In this document: in pieces, positions 1 to 11,146 of the stretch
Layout of the letters: every line of letters starts with the position of its first letter
Numbering within the stretch: position 1 is the stretch's first letter
DNA from: Crocodylus rhombifer
Lineage: Eukaryota; Chordata; Crocodylia; Crocodylidae
Direction of reading: 5' to 3'
DNA: 64,000 nt
Assembly (NCBI GenBank): GCA_038503035.1
Contig: JAVSML010025531.1
Coordinates: 354,031-418,030 of the forward strand
Position numbers and translations under genes: made by a program
The notes under the pieces: generated by a model
What the model was told of the DNA's origin: nothing
Databases searched by the model: none
What the model saw: only the letters and a program-made list of their open reading frames with translations

Positions 1-1765
1 CATCAGGGAAGAAAACCAGGAAGAAGCATTCCCCAAAAGCTATCCTTGGTTCTTTTCTAACTGATGTTAAGGAAGTATCTTTCCTTGGCAGACATTTATC
101 TCCATGCCCAAATATTGTTGAAAAGGTAGAGGCAAATGATTAGCATAGATAGATAGAAAAGCTAACATCAAAGAACTGTGTCAGCCAGGAAAAAAAGATA
201 AAGGAGACATGAATTTTCAAGACACTATAAGGAATAGAATATATTTGCAAATATATATGCATATTATATTCAGCAGCATAAAAAATAAAACCACACTTGC
301 AAAACCCCCATTACCACTTAGAATGTTGCGAATGTTGTTCCTATTTTCTGTGTGCACTATGCTAAAAAGACATCATTTAAAAGACTTTGGAATAAATAAG
401 ATGAATGACATTAAATTTCTGGTTCATACGGCCAGTCATTCCAAACAGAACAAACTTTTATTTTGATGCCTTACATTGTTTGTAAAATTATCTCTGATGT
501 ATAAAATTCAACAATCAGTGGTCTGAGGGAAATAATGACACATGGATGATTTAAAAAATAATCACTTGTGTGAAAATATAATTATATCATTCAAATAAAG
601 GTCCCAATTCAGCAGGCTTTACTAGTATAAGGGGTTGTAGAATTGAATCTATAATGAGAGTTATTAAATGTCAACAGGTTCATTGAAATTCTGATAGCTC
701 TGGAACTTTCCTCCAAAAAGGGATCTGCTGAAGGGAGAAAAGATTTTGTCGTATTTTATGATTTTTAAACTAAAAAAAGAGATTTCAAATTTTATTGTAT
801 TAAAAAGTAAAGGAAGTAGAAGGTACTTGTGAATTTTGTTTGTTTTTATGTTTAGTAAAGATTCAAATATCCCACCTCATTTTTTTTATTATGTGAGAGC
901 GGACCACACACACCCTGCAAGCCTGGGGAAATTCTCTAGGAAACTAATCTAGAATACTAATTCCTGCAATAGCTAATGTAAAAAAGCAGCACCAGTTATG
1001 AACAAAACCAGACTTCCAATCTTTATATACCGAAAAGGATCAAAAACAGGGCAGAAGCCCAAATTTTAATACTCCTTGCCTTGCAACCATATATAACCAT
1101 ATATACCACTTTTGCTGCTAAGCATGTTAGTTGTCATTTTATTTCATCTGATGCATATTCTGATGACTGCAATTCCTAGGCATAAGAAGGATCATTAGGG
1201 AGAGATTTCCATCTCGAAAGTTACATTTTAAATCCTGAAGTTACTTTTAATTTTTATAGTGCCTGTCCCTCCTGCTCATAAATGTTGATACCTCCTCAAT
1301 ATAAACATATATTATAATGAAATAGCCCTTGGGGCAATGCAGATCACACTCCAAACAGCCAGTACAACTACTCCCCCATTTTGGGTGTTGCTAAGAATTT
1401 TTTTTTGTGGATGAATACTTTTTATGAATATATGGGTAAACTGGCAGCACACATAAAAGGAGAAAAAAAGTTGACTTGTTCTGGACAGAGCCCCTCCATC
1501 AAGTAAATAGTGGCACTGACTGAATTTGAAGGACTTTGCTTGTAATGTAGCAGTTTAGGCATCAGTATGGAACTGCATGACCAAAAGGGAGCATTTTTCC
1601 AATGTAGAAGGAGAAAATGCTTATGCTAAGAACATTTCCCCAACTTTGTCATGAAAAATGATTTACTAACGCTGCCCAGTCTGTTGTGCAAATGCTTACC
1701 GTATCTTAAGGATGTAACTTGCTAGCCAGGTCTTTAGATCCTAAAGAGGCTTGGTGGCTTTAGGA
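1..1765. other. AT-rich non-coding DNA, no gene seen
   Basis: No exon, repeat end or RNA gene is recognised. Short ORFs here (the longest is about 85 codons at 209-466) have no family signature. Runs of A and T are common. It is probably intronic if the exon at 17818 belongs to a long gene. Confidence 0.6.
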
Positions 1766-1999
1766 CTGTAGAGTAGGGCTGTATGAAACAGCACCATTTC
1801 GTTTTGACTTTGGTTTTCCATTTTGATGGGACAGCGTTTTATTTTGAGTTTAGTTTAGTTTTGAAACCACTGTTCTGTTCCATTTCGTTGAAATTATTTT
1901 GCTGCTCTGACGCTGTTTTGACGTTTCGCCCATAGGCTATAATGAGAAGCACGAAATTGCCTGTACCTTTGTCATTTTTTGGCAGATTTAGATAAAAAC

Positions 2000-2223
2000 A
2001 GCAGAGATGGTAGCCCCCTCTGAGGGCTTGCCAAGGTGTAAGGAGATAGGTGCAGGGGTTTCTGGGAAACTGCACCTCAAAGTCTTGAAAGGAAAACTCA
2101 TTTCACTTGTACGTGTGAAGGCACAGGGGGGTGAAAACAGCAGGCATGGTAGCCCCTGCCAAGGCCATGAAGCCTGCCAGGTTTCATGGAGATCGGTACA
2201 GGGGTTTCTGGGAAACTGCACCT
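2000..2223 (+). repeat. Two-copy internal duplication inside the hAT element
   Basis: A segment at about 2000-2082 (AGAGATGGTAGCCCC ... GGGGTTTCTGGGAAACTGCACCT) is repeated at about 2137-2223. Both copies end in the same GGGTTTCTGGGAAACTGCACCT-type word. The overlapping ORFs here on both strands are by-products of this repeat. Confidence 0.75.
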
Positions 2224-2259
2224 AAAGCTGCTGACAAGCAAAACTTGTGTCACATGCGA

Positions 2260-2293
2260 CTGTGTGTGTGTGTGTGTGTGTGTATGTGTGTGT
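2260..2293. repeat. (TG)n microsatellite
   Basis: An almost pure TG run with one interruption (TGTATG). The following TGTGTGTGTTAAGGTGC word recurs at about 2512-2529 within the same element. Confidence 0.9.
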
Positions 2294-2776
2294 TAAGGTG
2301 CTCCCTCCCTGGCTCTAGGTCCTCTGCATGACACGGTAGTGTGCCCCAATGAGGTCTCCTCCCCTACAGCCCTAGCTCAGTCCACCACTTCAAATAACAA
2401 CAGGTAAAATAATAACTTATTGAGGAGCAGCACAGTAGCACCAGCAGCCTCTCAGGCAGCCAAACTGTCACAGAGCCTTTCCTTCCTCTCCTGCAGGAAC
2501 TTCTTCTGCAGTGTGTGTGTTAAGGTGCACCCTCACTATGTCCTTCCACCCTTTTCCTCCTCCCTCTCCTTCATTTCTGTTTCCCTGCAGGGGAGCCCAG
2601 CTTCAGCTTTAGAACTCAAAATGTTTTGAAACTTTTTGAAATGTTTTGGCTGCCCTTGTTTTGTTTTGAGGCTGTTTCGAAGCCCTTCATTTCATTCCAG
2701 TTTTTGAGCTCAAAACTAGTTCAAACAGGGTCAAAGCAAAAAAGCCAGAAAATTTTCACATGGCCCTACTGTAGAG

Positions 2777-3084
2777 TTATCTGAATGACTTCCTGCCTCT
2801 CTTTTTTTTAAGACAATTAATATCAAGGTTGTGTTGTGGAGAAATGGTATAGCAAAGCTTCTTAAAATCAGAACTGTCCCAAAGTCTGCCTCATTTCTGT
2901 AAGCCAACATTTGTTTTATAATGTACTGTACTGATATTAATGGTTAGGAATCAATATATAAATAGTAATTTTTTTACAATATCAATGTTAAAATAAAGTG
3001 TACACAATTATAGTATTCATAATTATGAACAAACAAGATTAAAATACTTAATAGTAGTGAGACTATCTGGAATGATAATAGGGC
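2777..3084. other. AT-rich spacer, nothing recognised
   Basis: About 300 bases of AT-rich DNA between the hAT element and the CR1. No gene or repeat end is seen. Confidence 0.5.
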
Positions 3085-4240
3085 AGGTCATCAAGGAATT
3101 TATTTCTAAGTACCTGGAAGAGAGCAACATGGATTCATTAAGCTAAAATGGATTAATTCATGGAGAAGATCCTAAACGAATCCACTTCTAAGCATTTGGA
3201 AGAGAAAAAGGTGATTCAGAACATTCAGCTTGGATTCACCAGGGGCAAGTCATTCTTGACCTGATTGCCTTCTATGATGAGGTGATTGGCTCTGTGGATA
3301 CAGGAAGACCAGTGGATGTGGTGTACCTTATTATTAGCAAAGCTTTTGATATGGTTTCCCACAACATTCTTGCAGGCAAGCTAAGGAAGTACAAGGTGGA
3401 TGAATAGACTGTCAGGTGGATTGAAAACTGGCTTGAGCATCAGGCTCAGAGTAGTAATCAGTGGCTCAATCTCTACTTGGCAGCCAGCATCAAGTGGAGT
3501 GCTCCAGGGGTTGGTCCTGGGGCCTGTTTTGCTCAATGTCTTTACTAAGGACCTGGAAGATGGCACAGAGTGCACCCTCAGCAAGTTTGCAGATGACAGC
3601 AAGCTAGTGAAGTAGTAGATATGCTGGAGGATAGGGCTAGGATTCAGAGAGACCCAGACAAATAGGAGGACTGGACCAAAAGGAATCTCATGATGCTCAA
3701 CAAGAACACGTGCAAAATCCTGCACTTAGGACAGAAAAATCCAATGCATCAGTACTGGCTGGGCAGCAGCTTTGCAGAAAAGGACCTGGGGGTTTCAGTG
3801 GACAATAAGCTGAATATAAGCCAGTAGTGTGCCCTTGTTGCCAAGAAGACTAATGGCATACTGGGCTTCATTGGTGGGAGTTTTGCCAGCAGGTCAAGAG
3901 AAGTGATTATTCTGCTCTATTCAGCACTGGTGAGGCCACATCTGGAGTACTGTGTTCAGTTTTGGGCCCCTCCAGTACAGAAAGGATGTGGACAAATTCA
4001 AAAGAATGCAGCAGAGAGCAACAAAAATGGTGAGGGGACTGGGCCACATGACTTCTGAGGAGAGGCTGAGGGAACTGGGCTTATTTAGTTTAGAGAAGAG
4101 GAAAATGAGAGAGGATTCAACAGCACCCATCAACTACCTGAAGGGAGGTTTAAAAGAGGATGGAGCTAGAGTGTCCTCAGTGATGGCAGATGACAGAAGA
4201 AGGAACAATGGTCTCAAATTGCAGCAAGGAAAGTTTAGCA
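3085..4240 (+). mobile_element. CR1 LINE, 5'-truncated, reverse-transcriptase part and 3' part
   Basis: The plus strand carries decayed pieces of a CR1 reverse transcriptase. The palm motif reads as DVVYLIISKAFDMVSH at about 3316-3363, and the catalytic box as FADDSKL at about 3585-3606 (the usual YADD/FADD box). The following ORF at 3952-4263 shows the CR1 carboxy-terminal pattern ([20 protein letters not shown]). Stops and frame changes break it, so it cannot be active. Its start is duplicated: 3085-3140 resembles 3168-3240. Confidence 0.85.
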
Positions 4241-4727
4241 TGAACAACGCATGCTTCAGGTGACTGGAGGGTTTGGCTGTGCTGGCAGCGGTGGAAACAT
4301 AGTGGTGGTAAGCAGGGGAGCTCCTGCAGATGCTGGTGCTGCTGGTGCTGCTGCTGCTGTTAACAAGGACAAGTGCAAAATCCTGCACTTAGGACAGAAT
4401 AATCCCATGCATCACTGCAGGCTGGGGGTTGACTGGCTGGGCAGCAGCTTTGCAGAAAAGGACCTGTGGGTTTCAGTGGACAATAAGCCAAATATGAGCC
4501 AACAATGTTGCTCTTGTTGGGCCGGCGGTGGCCAGCAGCAATGTTGGTGGCCACCAGTGGCAATTGCTGACTGCCTGTAGATGCCACCGGTGGTGTTGGC
4601 AGTGGCGGGGTGAGGGTGGTGAGCAGTGACTGCCCACAGGCACCACTGACGGTGTTGGCTGCACATTTTTGTAGGGGGTGCACTGCCATGCTCAGGAGGT
4701 GCATGTGCACCCCCTACACATTGCCCC
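4240..4727. repeat. Insert inside the CR1 with a duplicated CR1 piece and a GC-rich segment
   Basis: The CR1 consensus order is broken here. After the stretch ending near 4235 an unrelated GC-rich segment begins, with a GCT/GGT triplet run at 4331-4361. Then 4372-4505 repeats CR1 bases already present at 3709-3830 (both contain GTGCAAAATCCTGCACTTAG and the GCAGCAGCTTTGCAGAAAAG word). A second GC-rich stretch follows to 4727. Confidence 0.65.
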
Positions 4728-4920
4728 TGAAGTTTAAGTTAGATATTAGGAAGAATTTTCTCACTAGAAGGGTAGTAAAACACTGGAACAGGTTACCTAG
4801 AGAGGTGGTAGAAACTCCATCCTTGGAGGTTTTTAAGAGCTCATTGGGGATGGTCCTCCTTTGGGCTAAATGACCTCCCGAGGTCCCTTCCATCCCTAAT
4901 TTTTTGTGATTCTATAATTA
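4728..4920 (+). mobile_element. CR1 LINE 3' end
   Basis: This holds the usual CR1 tail: TTAGATATTAGGAAGAATTT, then GAGGTGGTAGAAACTCC and TGACCTCCCGAGGTCCCTTC, ending in TGTGATTCTATAAT near 4918. It is most likely the tail of the copy that begins at 3085. Confidence 0.85.
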
Positions 4921-4924
4921 ATGC

Positions 4925-5080
4925 TAATTATGCCTGACTAACCTTACCTCCTTTGATAAGGTGATATGATATGTAAATGTTGGGGGGGTGGGCAGTGGGT
5001 ATAATATACCTTGATTTTTACCAAGGCTTTTTAACAGTCTTCTGTGGCATTAGTAAGCTAAAGAAATAGTCTAGACCAGG
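4925..5080 (+). mobile_element. Small CR1 reverse-transcriptase fragment
   Basis: The words CTGACTAACCTTACCTCCTTTG and TTGATTTTTACCAAGGCTTTTT match the CR1 region before and at the 'FSKAFD' palm motif, at lower quality than the neighbouring copy. It is old and short. Confidence 0.5.
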
Positions 5081-5084
5081 GGTC

Positions 5085-5390
5085 AGCAAACTTTTAACAA
5101 TGGTGGGCTTCTGCTTTCAACCTGATCATTACTGATTTCCTCCACTTGTTGGGCCATTTCCCCCTCCTTCTAGTGCAGTGGTTTTCAATCTGTGGCCTGC
5201 AGATACCTGGGGGTCTGCAGACTGTATCTAAGGTGTCCATGAAAGATGAATATGATCAATCAGAAATATGTGAATTCCAACACTTACAATTCAGAGGGGT
5301 CTAACACCTCCATTTGAGATTTTTGAGGGAGGGCTGCAAATTCCCATTCCCAGGAACAAAAAGGAATGGTAAAGTCAGTGGTGCGAAAGG
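5085..5390. mobile_element. hAT-Charlie-like fragments
   Basis: Two hAT-Charlie type ends lie in tandem: CAGGGGTCAGCAAACTTTTA near 5087, and CAGTGGTTTTCAATCTGTGG near 5177 followed by a CTGGGGGTCTGCAGACTG word typical of MER5-like elements. No second terminal repeat is clear for either. Confidence 0.55.
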
Positions 5391-5569
5391 TAGTATACGT
5401 AGGAAGGGGGCTGTGTTAACCTCTAAACACTGGCTATTTTGACATCTCCCTCCATAGCATCAGTGTCTCCTATTTGGGGAGAGGGAAGGGAATGAAAATT
5501 ATGATTGAATTGGGGCTACTTGGACATGATTCCCGCAAGTCCCCACATGTCCTTGGGCTGCAGGGCTCT

Positions 5570-6010
5570 CCAATGTAGACTGGTTCCAGTTTGGAGAAGT
5601 GGTCCAAAAGTAATTGAATGGAATTCATTAAGGAGAAACACCTAGTCCTGTCCTTATGATGGAACAATAAAATGCACAAATATAAATTAGGAAATGACTG
5701 ACTAAGATGCTGTACTGCAAAAAAAATATGACTTGGGAGTTGTAGTGGACTGTATAAATTACTACTAATATTGCAAGTCAAGGGAAGCAATTCATACTCT
5801 TTATTTGGCACTAATGAAGCCTGACCTGGAGTACTGTGTCTAGTTTTGGGCCTCGTATTTCAAGGAAGATAGGGACAAATTAGAAAAAGTCCAGAGAAAG
5901 ACAAAAATTATGACAGGTTTGGGAAATATGACTTAAGGAAAGGCTGAAAGAACTAGGATCATTTAGTCTAGAGAAGAGAAGACAGAAGTCTTCAAATATC
6001 TAAAGGGTAG
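5570..6010 (+). mobile_element. Old CR1 LINE, left part (split by a hAT)
   Basis: Decayed CR1 sequence, including CTGGAGTACTGTGTCTAGTTTTGGG and GTCCAGAGAAAGACAAAAAT-type words from the end of the reverse-transcriptase frame. It resumes after the hAT at 6711. Confidence 0.75.
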
Positions 6011-6018
6011 TAGTAGCC

Positions 6019-6702
6019 CAGGGGTGCTCAGTCTCTGGCTTAGAGGCCAAATGTGGCCTGTGGAGCCATGGCCTCTGGGGCTCCCCATGGGTTAGGACAT
6101 TAGGTGTCAGGAGACCAGTGCCTGTAAATATGGCCAAGCTACCCCCTGCAAATTCCCAAACCCCAAGTTCTGCACAGCTGGTTGGAGCTGGGCTGTAGCT
6201 GTACCCCCCTGCAGGCCTGGACCACACTGCCTGACCCCTGTCCCATGGGACTGAGTTGGCACTAGGCTGTGCCATTTGCACCCCCCACCTCAGGATTGAG
6301 CTATACCTCCTTTTCCATTCAGGGCCTGGTGACATCCCATCTCCCTGCATGTGCATCAGGGCCATGCCATGCCCCACTCCTACCCGTGGGGTTGAGTTGG
6401 AGTTGAGCCATGCCCCCTTCTCTTTCCATGCCCATTCACCCTATGGGGTCAAGTTGGGGCCACTCCTCCCTCCAGGCAGGTCTTGGCTATGCCTAATTTT
6501 CCCCCTTGTAGGCCATACTCTGCTCCCTTCTTCCCCTCACCTACAGGGCCAAGTTGGGGCTGGGCTGTCTCCCTCTGTGTAGCCAGATGGTATCTACTTC
6601 CTCCACCCTGGGTGCAGGATCAGGACCGCCAGCCTGGATCTGACCCAAGGACTGACCAGGCACTGCTTATCTGGTCTTCTGGGGTAAAGGTTGAACACCC
6701 AG
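6019..6702. mobile_element. Non-autonomous hAT element, 684 bp, inserted in a CR1
   Basis: The left end is CAGGGGTGCTCAGTCTCTGG. The right end on the opposite strand reads CTGGGTGTTCAACC, a matching inverted repeat. It interrupts the CR1 that continues on both sides. The flanking octamers TAGTAGCC (6011-6018) and TTGTAGAC (6703-6710) match at 6 of 8 places, fitting a decayed hAT target duplication. The inside is GC-rich and gives overlapping ORFs on both strands that I regard as non-coding. Confidence 0.75.
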
Positions 6703-6710
6703 TTGTAGAC

Positions 6711-6935
6711 TATTTACTGTAACCACAGGGGATAGCTGCAAGGGAAACTGAGGTTATTAAGAAAACTTTCTCATTATGCGGGTATTTAAGCATTGAAATG
6801 GGCTACCCAGAGGGGCTTGATAGCTCCACCCCTGGAAATTTTCAAGAGCAGGTTAAACAAACATTTGGTTGGTATGGTGTACCCAGGGGTGATCCTGATG
6901 GTCCCTTCCAACTCAATTTTTCTATGATCCTCTGA
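6711..6935 (+). mobile_element. Old CR1 LINE, right part and 3' end
   Basis: This continues the CR1 interrupted at 6018: AAAACTTTCTCATTATGCGG, ATGGGCTACCCAGAGGGGC and a tail GATGGTCCCTTCCAACTCAA ending in TTCTATGATCCTCTGA. Confidence 0.8.
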
Positions 6936-7574
6936 ACTATCCGCAGGTTTCCGATCTATTTTCTCAATGGCTTTCTTAATTTCCCTTGCAAACTTTCTTT
7001 GTAAATAAATATTTTTCTATGGTGCATCGGCTTAATGTTATTCATTCCTATTCAAAGGATAAAAATGAACCCTTTTCAAAATCATCAGTTTAAAAAATCT
7101 GTGTTTTATCTCCATCAAAAAGTCTGAAGTTTCTGCTAACCTGGCAGTTATCATCCCTTCTTGCAGCAAAGTTACTGAGACGGTGGGCATGAGTGATAAC
7201 AGGGAAAAGTAGATTTGCATCTAAAGGACCAGGCAGGGGAGCTGCCTCCAGCAAAGGTTTGCAATATGGCAGAGCAATCTGCAGTCATGTTTCCCTTGAT
7301 CTTTACCTCCAGACAACTCAGAAAATGTGACCAGTAATGTTAAAGTCAGCAGCAGCTCTCAAAAATACCTTAGAAAGAGGCTTCCCAGGCATGGAAGTCC
7401 AGACTGTAAAACATAATACATTCAGGACTTCATTGGCATTTGCAAGAATGGCTTATTCCTTATTGGAATTTTTGTACCTGTCCCCAGTTTTGTTGTTGGA
7501 ATTCCTCCTTCCATAGAGCCATTGCCTCCTCACAGATGAATCCAATGTTTAAGGCAACATAGCATGAGTGGGAA
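6936..7574. other. Unique-looking non-coding DNA
   Basis: No exon or known repeat end is seen; base composition is mixed and AT-leaning. Confidence 0.5.
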
Positions 7575-7890
7575 TTTATGCCCCATGTGCAGCTTTCCTT
7601 TTATTAGTAGGAGTAGCATTTTGTCAGGGGCTTTTCCTGTGTATGTATTACAGGATTACACCTGGGCCCAAGGTTTTTACTGTTTTTTTTTGTTTACAGT
7701 GGCCACATTTAAATGAGATGCTACTGTGCAGTAGCACTGGGGGGCACTAACTGTGATGCAACACTACTGCTCAGTAGTAACGCGTAGTTGCATCAGAAAA
7801 AAAATCTGCAGGAACAGTTGTTTAGTACTTGGTTATGTAAGTACTAAATGGGTGTGCAGTACCAACTGCACAGTCCACTGCTCATGTAGA
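7575..7890. mobile_element. Possible hairpin-rich MITE
   Basis: Three exact or near-exact hairpins occur in 130 bases: GCTACTG/CAGTAGC at 7720-7735; TGATGCAAC/GTTGCATCA at 7754-7795 with ACTACTG/CAGTAGT nested within it; and TTTAGTACTT/AAGTACTAAA at 7821-7848. The ends (GCCCCATGTG near 7580 and CTCATGTAGATGC near 7882) resemble an imperfect inverted repeat, but the borders are uncertain. Confidence 0.45.
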
Positions 7891-8511
7891 TGCAGGCAGT
7901 AAGGCTTAACTCTGAATAATAAAACACAAGCTATGGATTTCATGTTTTGGCTCTTTGACTCTAGAGATATTAGTCACCACAGTAGTGGTACACAGTAATG
8001 CTTCTAAATTTTAAAAGTTGAGTTTGGAAATTAAGTACTTGGCCTTAAATAGTTCCAAACCACCCAAAGTGGTCCATTATGTTAGCACAAGCTTGAGAAA
8101 TAGATATGTATTACTATCTAATTGTGTAACATATGGTGTTGATTAGTGCTTAGCTCTTTTTATAGAACTCAATTAAAGAAATGACTGCAGTATATTTTAA
8201 GACTATGAGATGTCTGTTAAGGTTGCTTCTGGCATGAAGGAACTACTGAACCAAAAAATGATGAACTTTTTTCTTTTAGTTTAGCTATAAGATCCTTTCA
8301 GAATTAGTGGTGTGCATGGTTGAGACTGTGTAATAAAATGGAGTCTGTTCATGTGCTACAGTACTGAAATGCAGTCTTGAAGATTTAAGTGCTCTCCAGG
8401 CAAAACAATAAAGAAAAGCCTTGGCTTTTATTTTCTGAAGTATTGCTCAAAATGTATCAATATATAGTGAATCTGTCCCAGCTTTGTAGAGAGGCTAGGT
8501 TTACAAGATGC
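7891..8511. other. AT-rich non-coding DNA
   Basis: Nothing recognisable apart from short A and T runs. Confidence 0.5.
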
Positions 8512-8798
8512 CAGGGGTGTCAAACTCATCTGTGGCTCCAGGCCAGATCAGAACCTCATGGCTTTTCCCAGGTCAGATCCAGCCCGGGACACCAGGTTGA
8601 CTGTCATGGTTACTGTAGCAAGTGGAGGTGGTGAGAGGTTTAGGATGGGGTCCAGCAGGAGACTGGAGGCAACGGTGGGTGTGGAGGTCCAGTGAAGGGG
8701 AAGTGGAGGTGAGCCAAGCTTGCCACTGACAGCCATGGCCAGTGGGTCCTGCATTCTGTGGTTGGCTATTCTGTCCAACTTCTGGTAGCTCGCCCCTG
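8512..8798. mobile_element. Small hAT-like element, 287 bp
   Basis: It begins CAGGGGTGTCAAACTCATCT, a typical hAT end in vertebrates, and ends in CGCCCCTG. The right inverted repeat matches only over the first bases (CAGGGGCGAG), and the flanking octamers match poorly, so the right edge is less certain than the left. Confidence 0.6.
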
Positions 8799-11146
8799 CT
8801 TTATACTATAAAAATCTAGCAAATCAACTATTATGCCTGCCTGCCTGCAAAAATAAAACAAAAATGACCTGGAAATATATCTTTTTCTAATCCTTTTTTT
8901 TGTTTGTATTTTTTATCCAAGGATGGCTTCTTCCTAAGAAGCCTGAGATTATCATTGCAGGATTTTATTATTCATGTGAATGATTGATGTTGTAGATCAA
9001 CTAAAGGGTAGCTGAAATGCACAAACCAGGAAAAGGGGAAAGGGTAGTGTTATTAAATGATAATGAATAGGAAAATTAGATATTTGGTTCACAACTCTCA
9101 CACTTTCTCTCTCGGTCTTTCCTTCTCTCTTTCTTTTGCAGTCCGGTTTTCCTTCCCTATCTACCTTTTTGTAACCTTCTATTTTACAACAGAGAACATG
9201 GTCATAAGGGCTTTAGAAATACTAACAAATAACAGTTGTGTGAAATATGGATTTCTGTGTCCAATTTCATGATTGGCTACTGTGGGCATGTCCTTTTATA
9301 GCATCTGATGAAGTGAGCTCTCATAATGACAGCTTCTGCATTTCTGATTTGGTCAGTCTGTAAGGTGCATCTCTACTCTGCCATCTGCCACTCTTGCTAA
9401 TATGTCATATTGTATATTTGTAACTGCCGTAATGGAGTAGTCTGAGCCTAAATCACTTGAAGCATAAAACTGTTGGTGAAAAGTCATTTTAAACTTCTCC
9501 TAGATATTAACTGTTGGTAGAAGTGGGTGGAAACTTTCCACAGGAGAATATAAATTCTGCAAATTTGTTTTTGAGTCACTTGACTTGCTCACTGTCAGAG
9601 ACTGAGGAAAAGGGATTGTGTGTGCCAAACACAATGGACCACACAGCATTAATGTGGTGGATAAAGAGTACAGCTCAGAGATCAAGTTTAGGTGTGGTAG
9701 AATAGTTTGGTTCCCTCCAGAAAGGGAGCAAGGCAGCCAGGCCTCTTCTGACTGGGAGCACTTTATTATTACTAAAAGGGTTGAAAGCAAAGTTCACTGT
9801 ATAATCACTGCAATACATTCATCAGTTGCCAAAGAGAGATCATCAACTAATAACACCTGTCTGCAATATCGAATGCTTAGCATCAGATTGACTGAGTTTG
9901 AAAAGACTTGAAGATTAAAGCTATTACTGCTGGAGTTTTGTTGCACTTTTCTGATAACCTTCACCCAAAACAGGAAGTTTGAGACAAGGTGATAATTGGA
10001 TAGATAGTCTATGTTAAGAGATGCTTTTGGAGCTAAGTTCTAACAACTGCTTCTTTAAAAGAAGCTGGTGCTTTTAGCTCCATTTTGACAATCTTTTCCA
10101 GTGAAGAACCCACTATCTTCAAAATGCTTTCCTCAGCCAAGGGGTTGCAAGATTAATTCATGGGTCACAGTCTATAATTCCTTGAGTCCTTCCAGAATTT
10201 CAGTGAGTGCAACTAACTGACATTCAAGTAAAGAAAGCTTTGCAAGATAGACTGTGCTACTAAGAACCAACGCTGTAACCAAAGAGACAGCTCACTTCAG
10301 AGTCAAGCCATTTTATCTGCACACAAATATGAAACTTTCTCATAATGAAAAATAGTTTCTTTCACTACATATAAATTGTTTTCAGTTATTAACTACTCAG
10401 AGAACTTTGGCCATTCAGAGTTCTGAAAATGCTATGATTCCACTTATGATTTCAAATGCTTCCTCAGCCCGACGAAGAGTGTTCATACCCAAAAACATGC
10501 AAAAACATTTTCCAACTATTTTAATTGATCTAATAAAAGATATTGGATTTACCCAAAGAACCTTCTCTGCCTGTGATGGAAATAAATACATTTTCTTTTG
10601 CTTTCTATACACCTGTGTTATAAGGCCTCCAACTCTTTTGATGCTGTAGTTGGTGGTCTTCTGCCAGTGGTGTTCTAGCTGTATGTCCTTTGCTTTCCCT
10701 CTTGCAAGCACGCTGTTTGTCATAGCAACCTGTGAAAACAAAGCCAAGAGTGGAGAGCCTTTGGAGATGCCGCATGAAGGATCTTTCTTCATTGTTGACT
10801 ACCACCAAATCTCATTGCATGGTGATTTATTAATAATGCATTATTTCTCTTGTTAAATGTTGTTGCTTGTACAGGTTTCCATTGCTTTATGTTGTACATG
10901 TGTTCCTGGAAAACAGCACATAACTTGAATTCACATAAAGGGAACCCACTTTACAATATAAGAAATCAGGATACGTTCCAAGACCTCCACTGTACTGATC
11001 CCCAGACACATTTCTACCACTTTTACAAGACAATTTTGGTATTTACCAACAGCAGACAGCATGCACAAGCGCAAGGCACTATCATAATATGGGGATAACA
11101 GCTACAGAAACATGTGTCACAGATAACGAGTGAGGAGCACAGATCA
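8799..11146. other. AT-rich non-coding DNA with one short dispersed repeat
   Basis: No exon is recognised. The 96- and 97-codon ORFs at 9500-9911 overlap on opposite strands and have no family signature. A dispersed repeat fragment at 9300-9385 is listed separately. Confidence 0.5.
9300..9385 (+). repeat. Dispersed repeat fragment of the 'GCATCTGATGAAGTGAGCT' type
   Basis: It begins GCATCTGATGAAGTGAGCTC and ends TCAGTCTGTAAGGTGCATCT, the layout of a repeat tail common in turtle and crocodile genomes. The copy at 28780-28905 has the same ending in slightly different form. I cannot assign its class. Confidence 0.5.

Larger units (their letters stand above)
1774..2768. mobile_element. Non-autonomous hAT-type DNA transposon, 995 bp, complete
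   Basis: The left end reads TAGGGCTGTATGAAA and the right end, read on the other strand, TAGGGCCATGTGAAA: an imperfect 15-base terminal inverted repeat. The element is flanked by a perfect 8-bp direct duplication CTGTAGAG at 1766-1773 and 2769-2776, the size made by hAT transposases. It holds no transposase ORF, so it must have been mobilised in trans. The inside is rich in TTTTGA/GTTTCG-like words at both ends and carries a local duplication and a GT microsatellite, listed separately. Confidence 0.85.
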
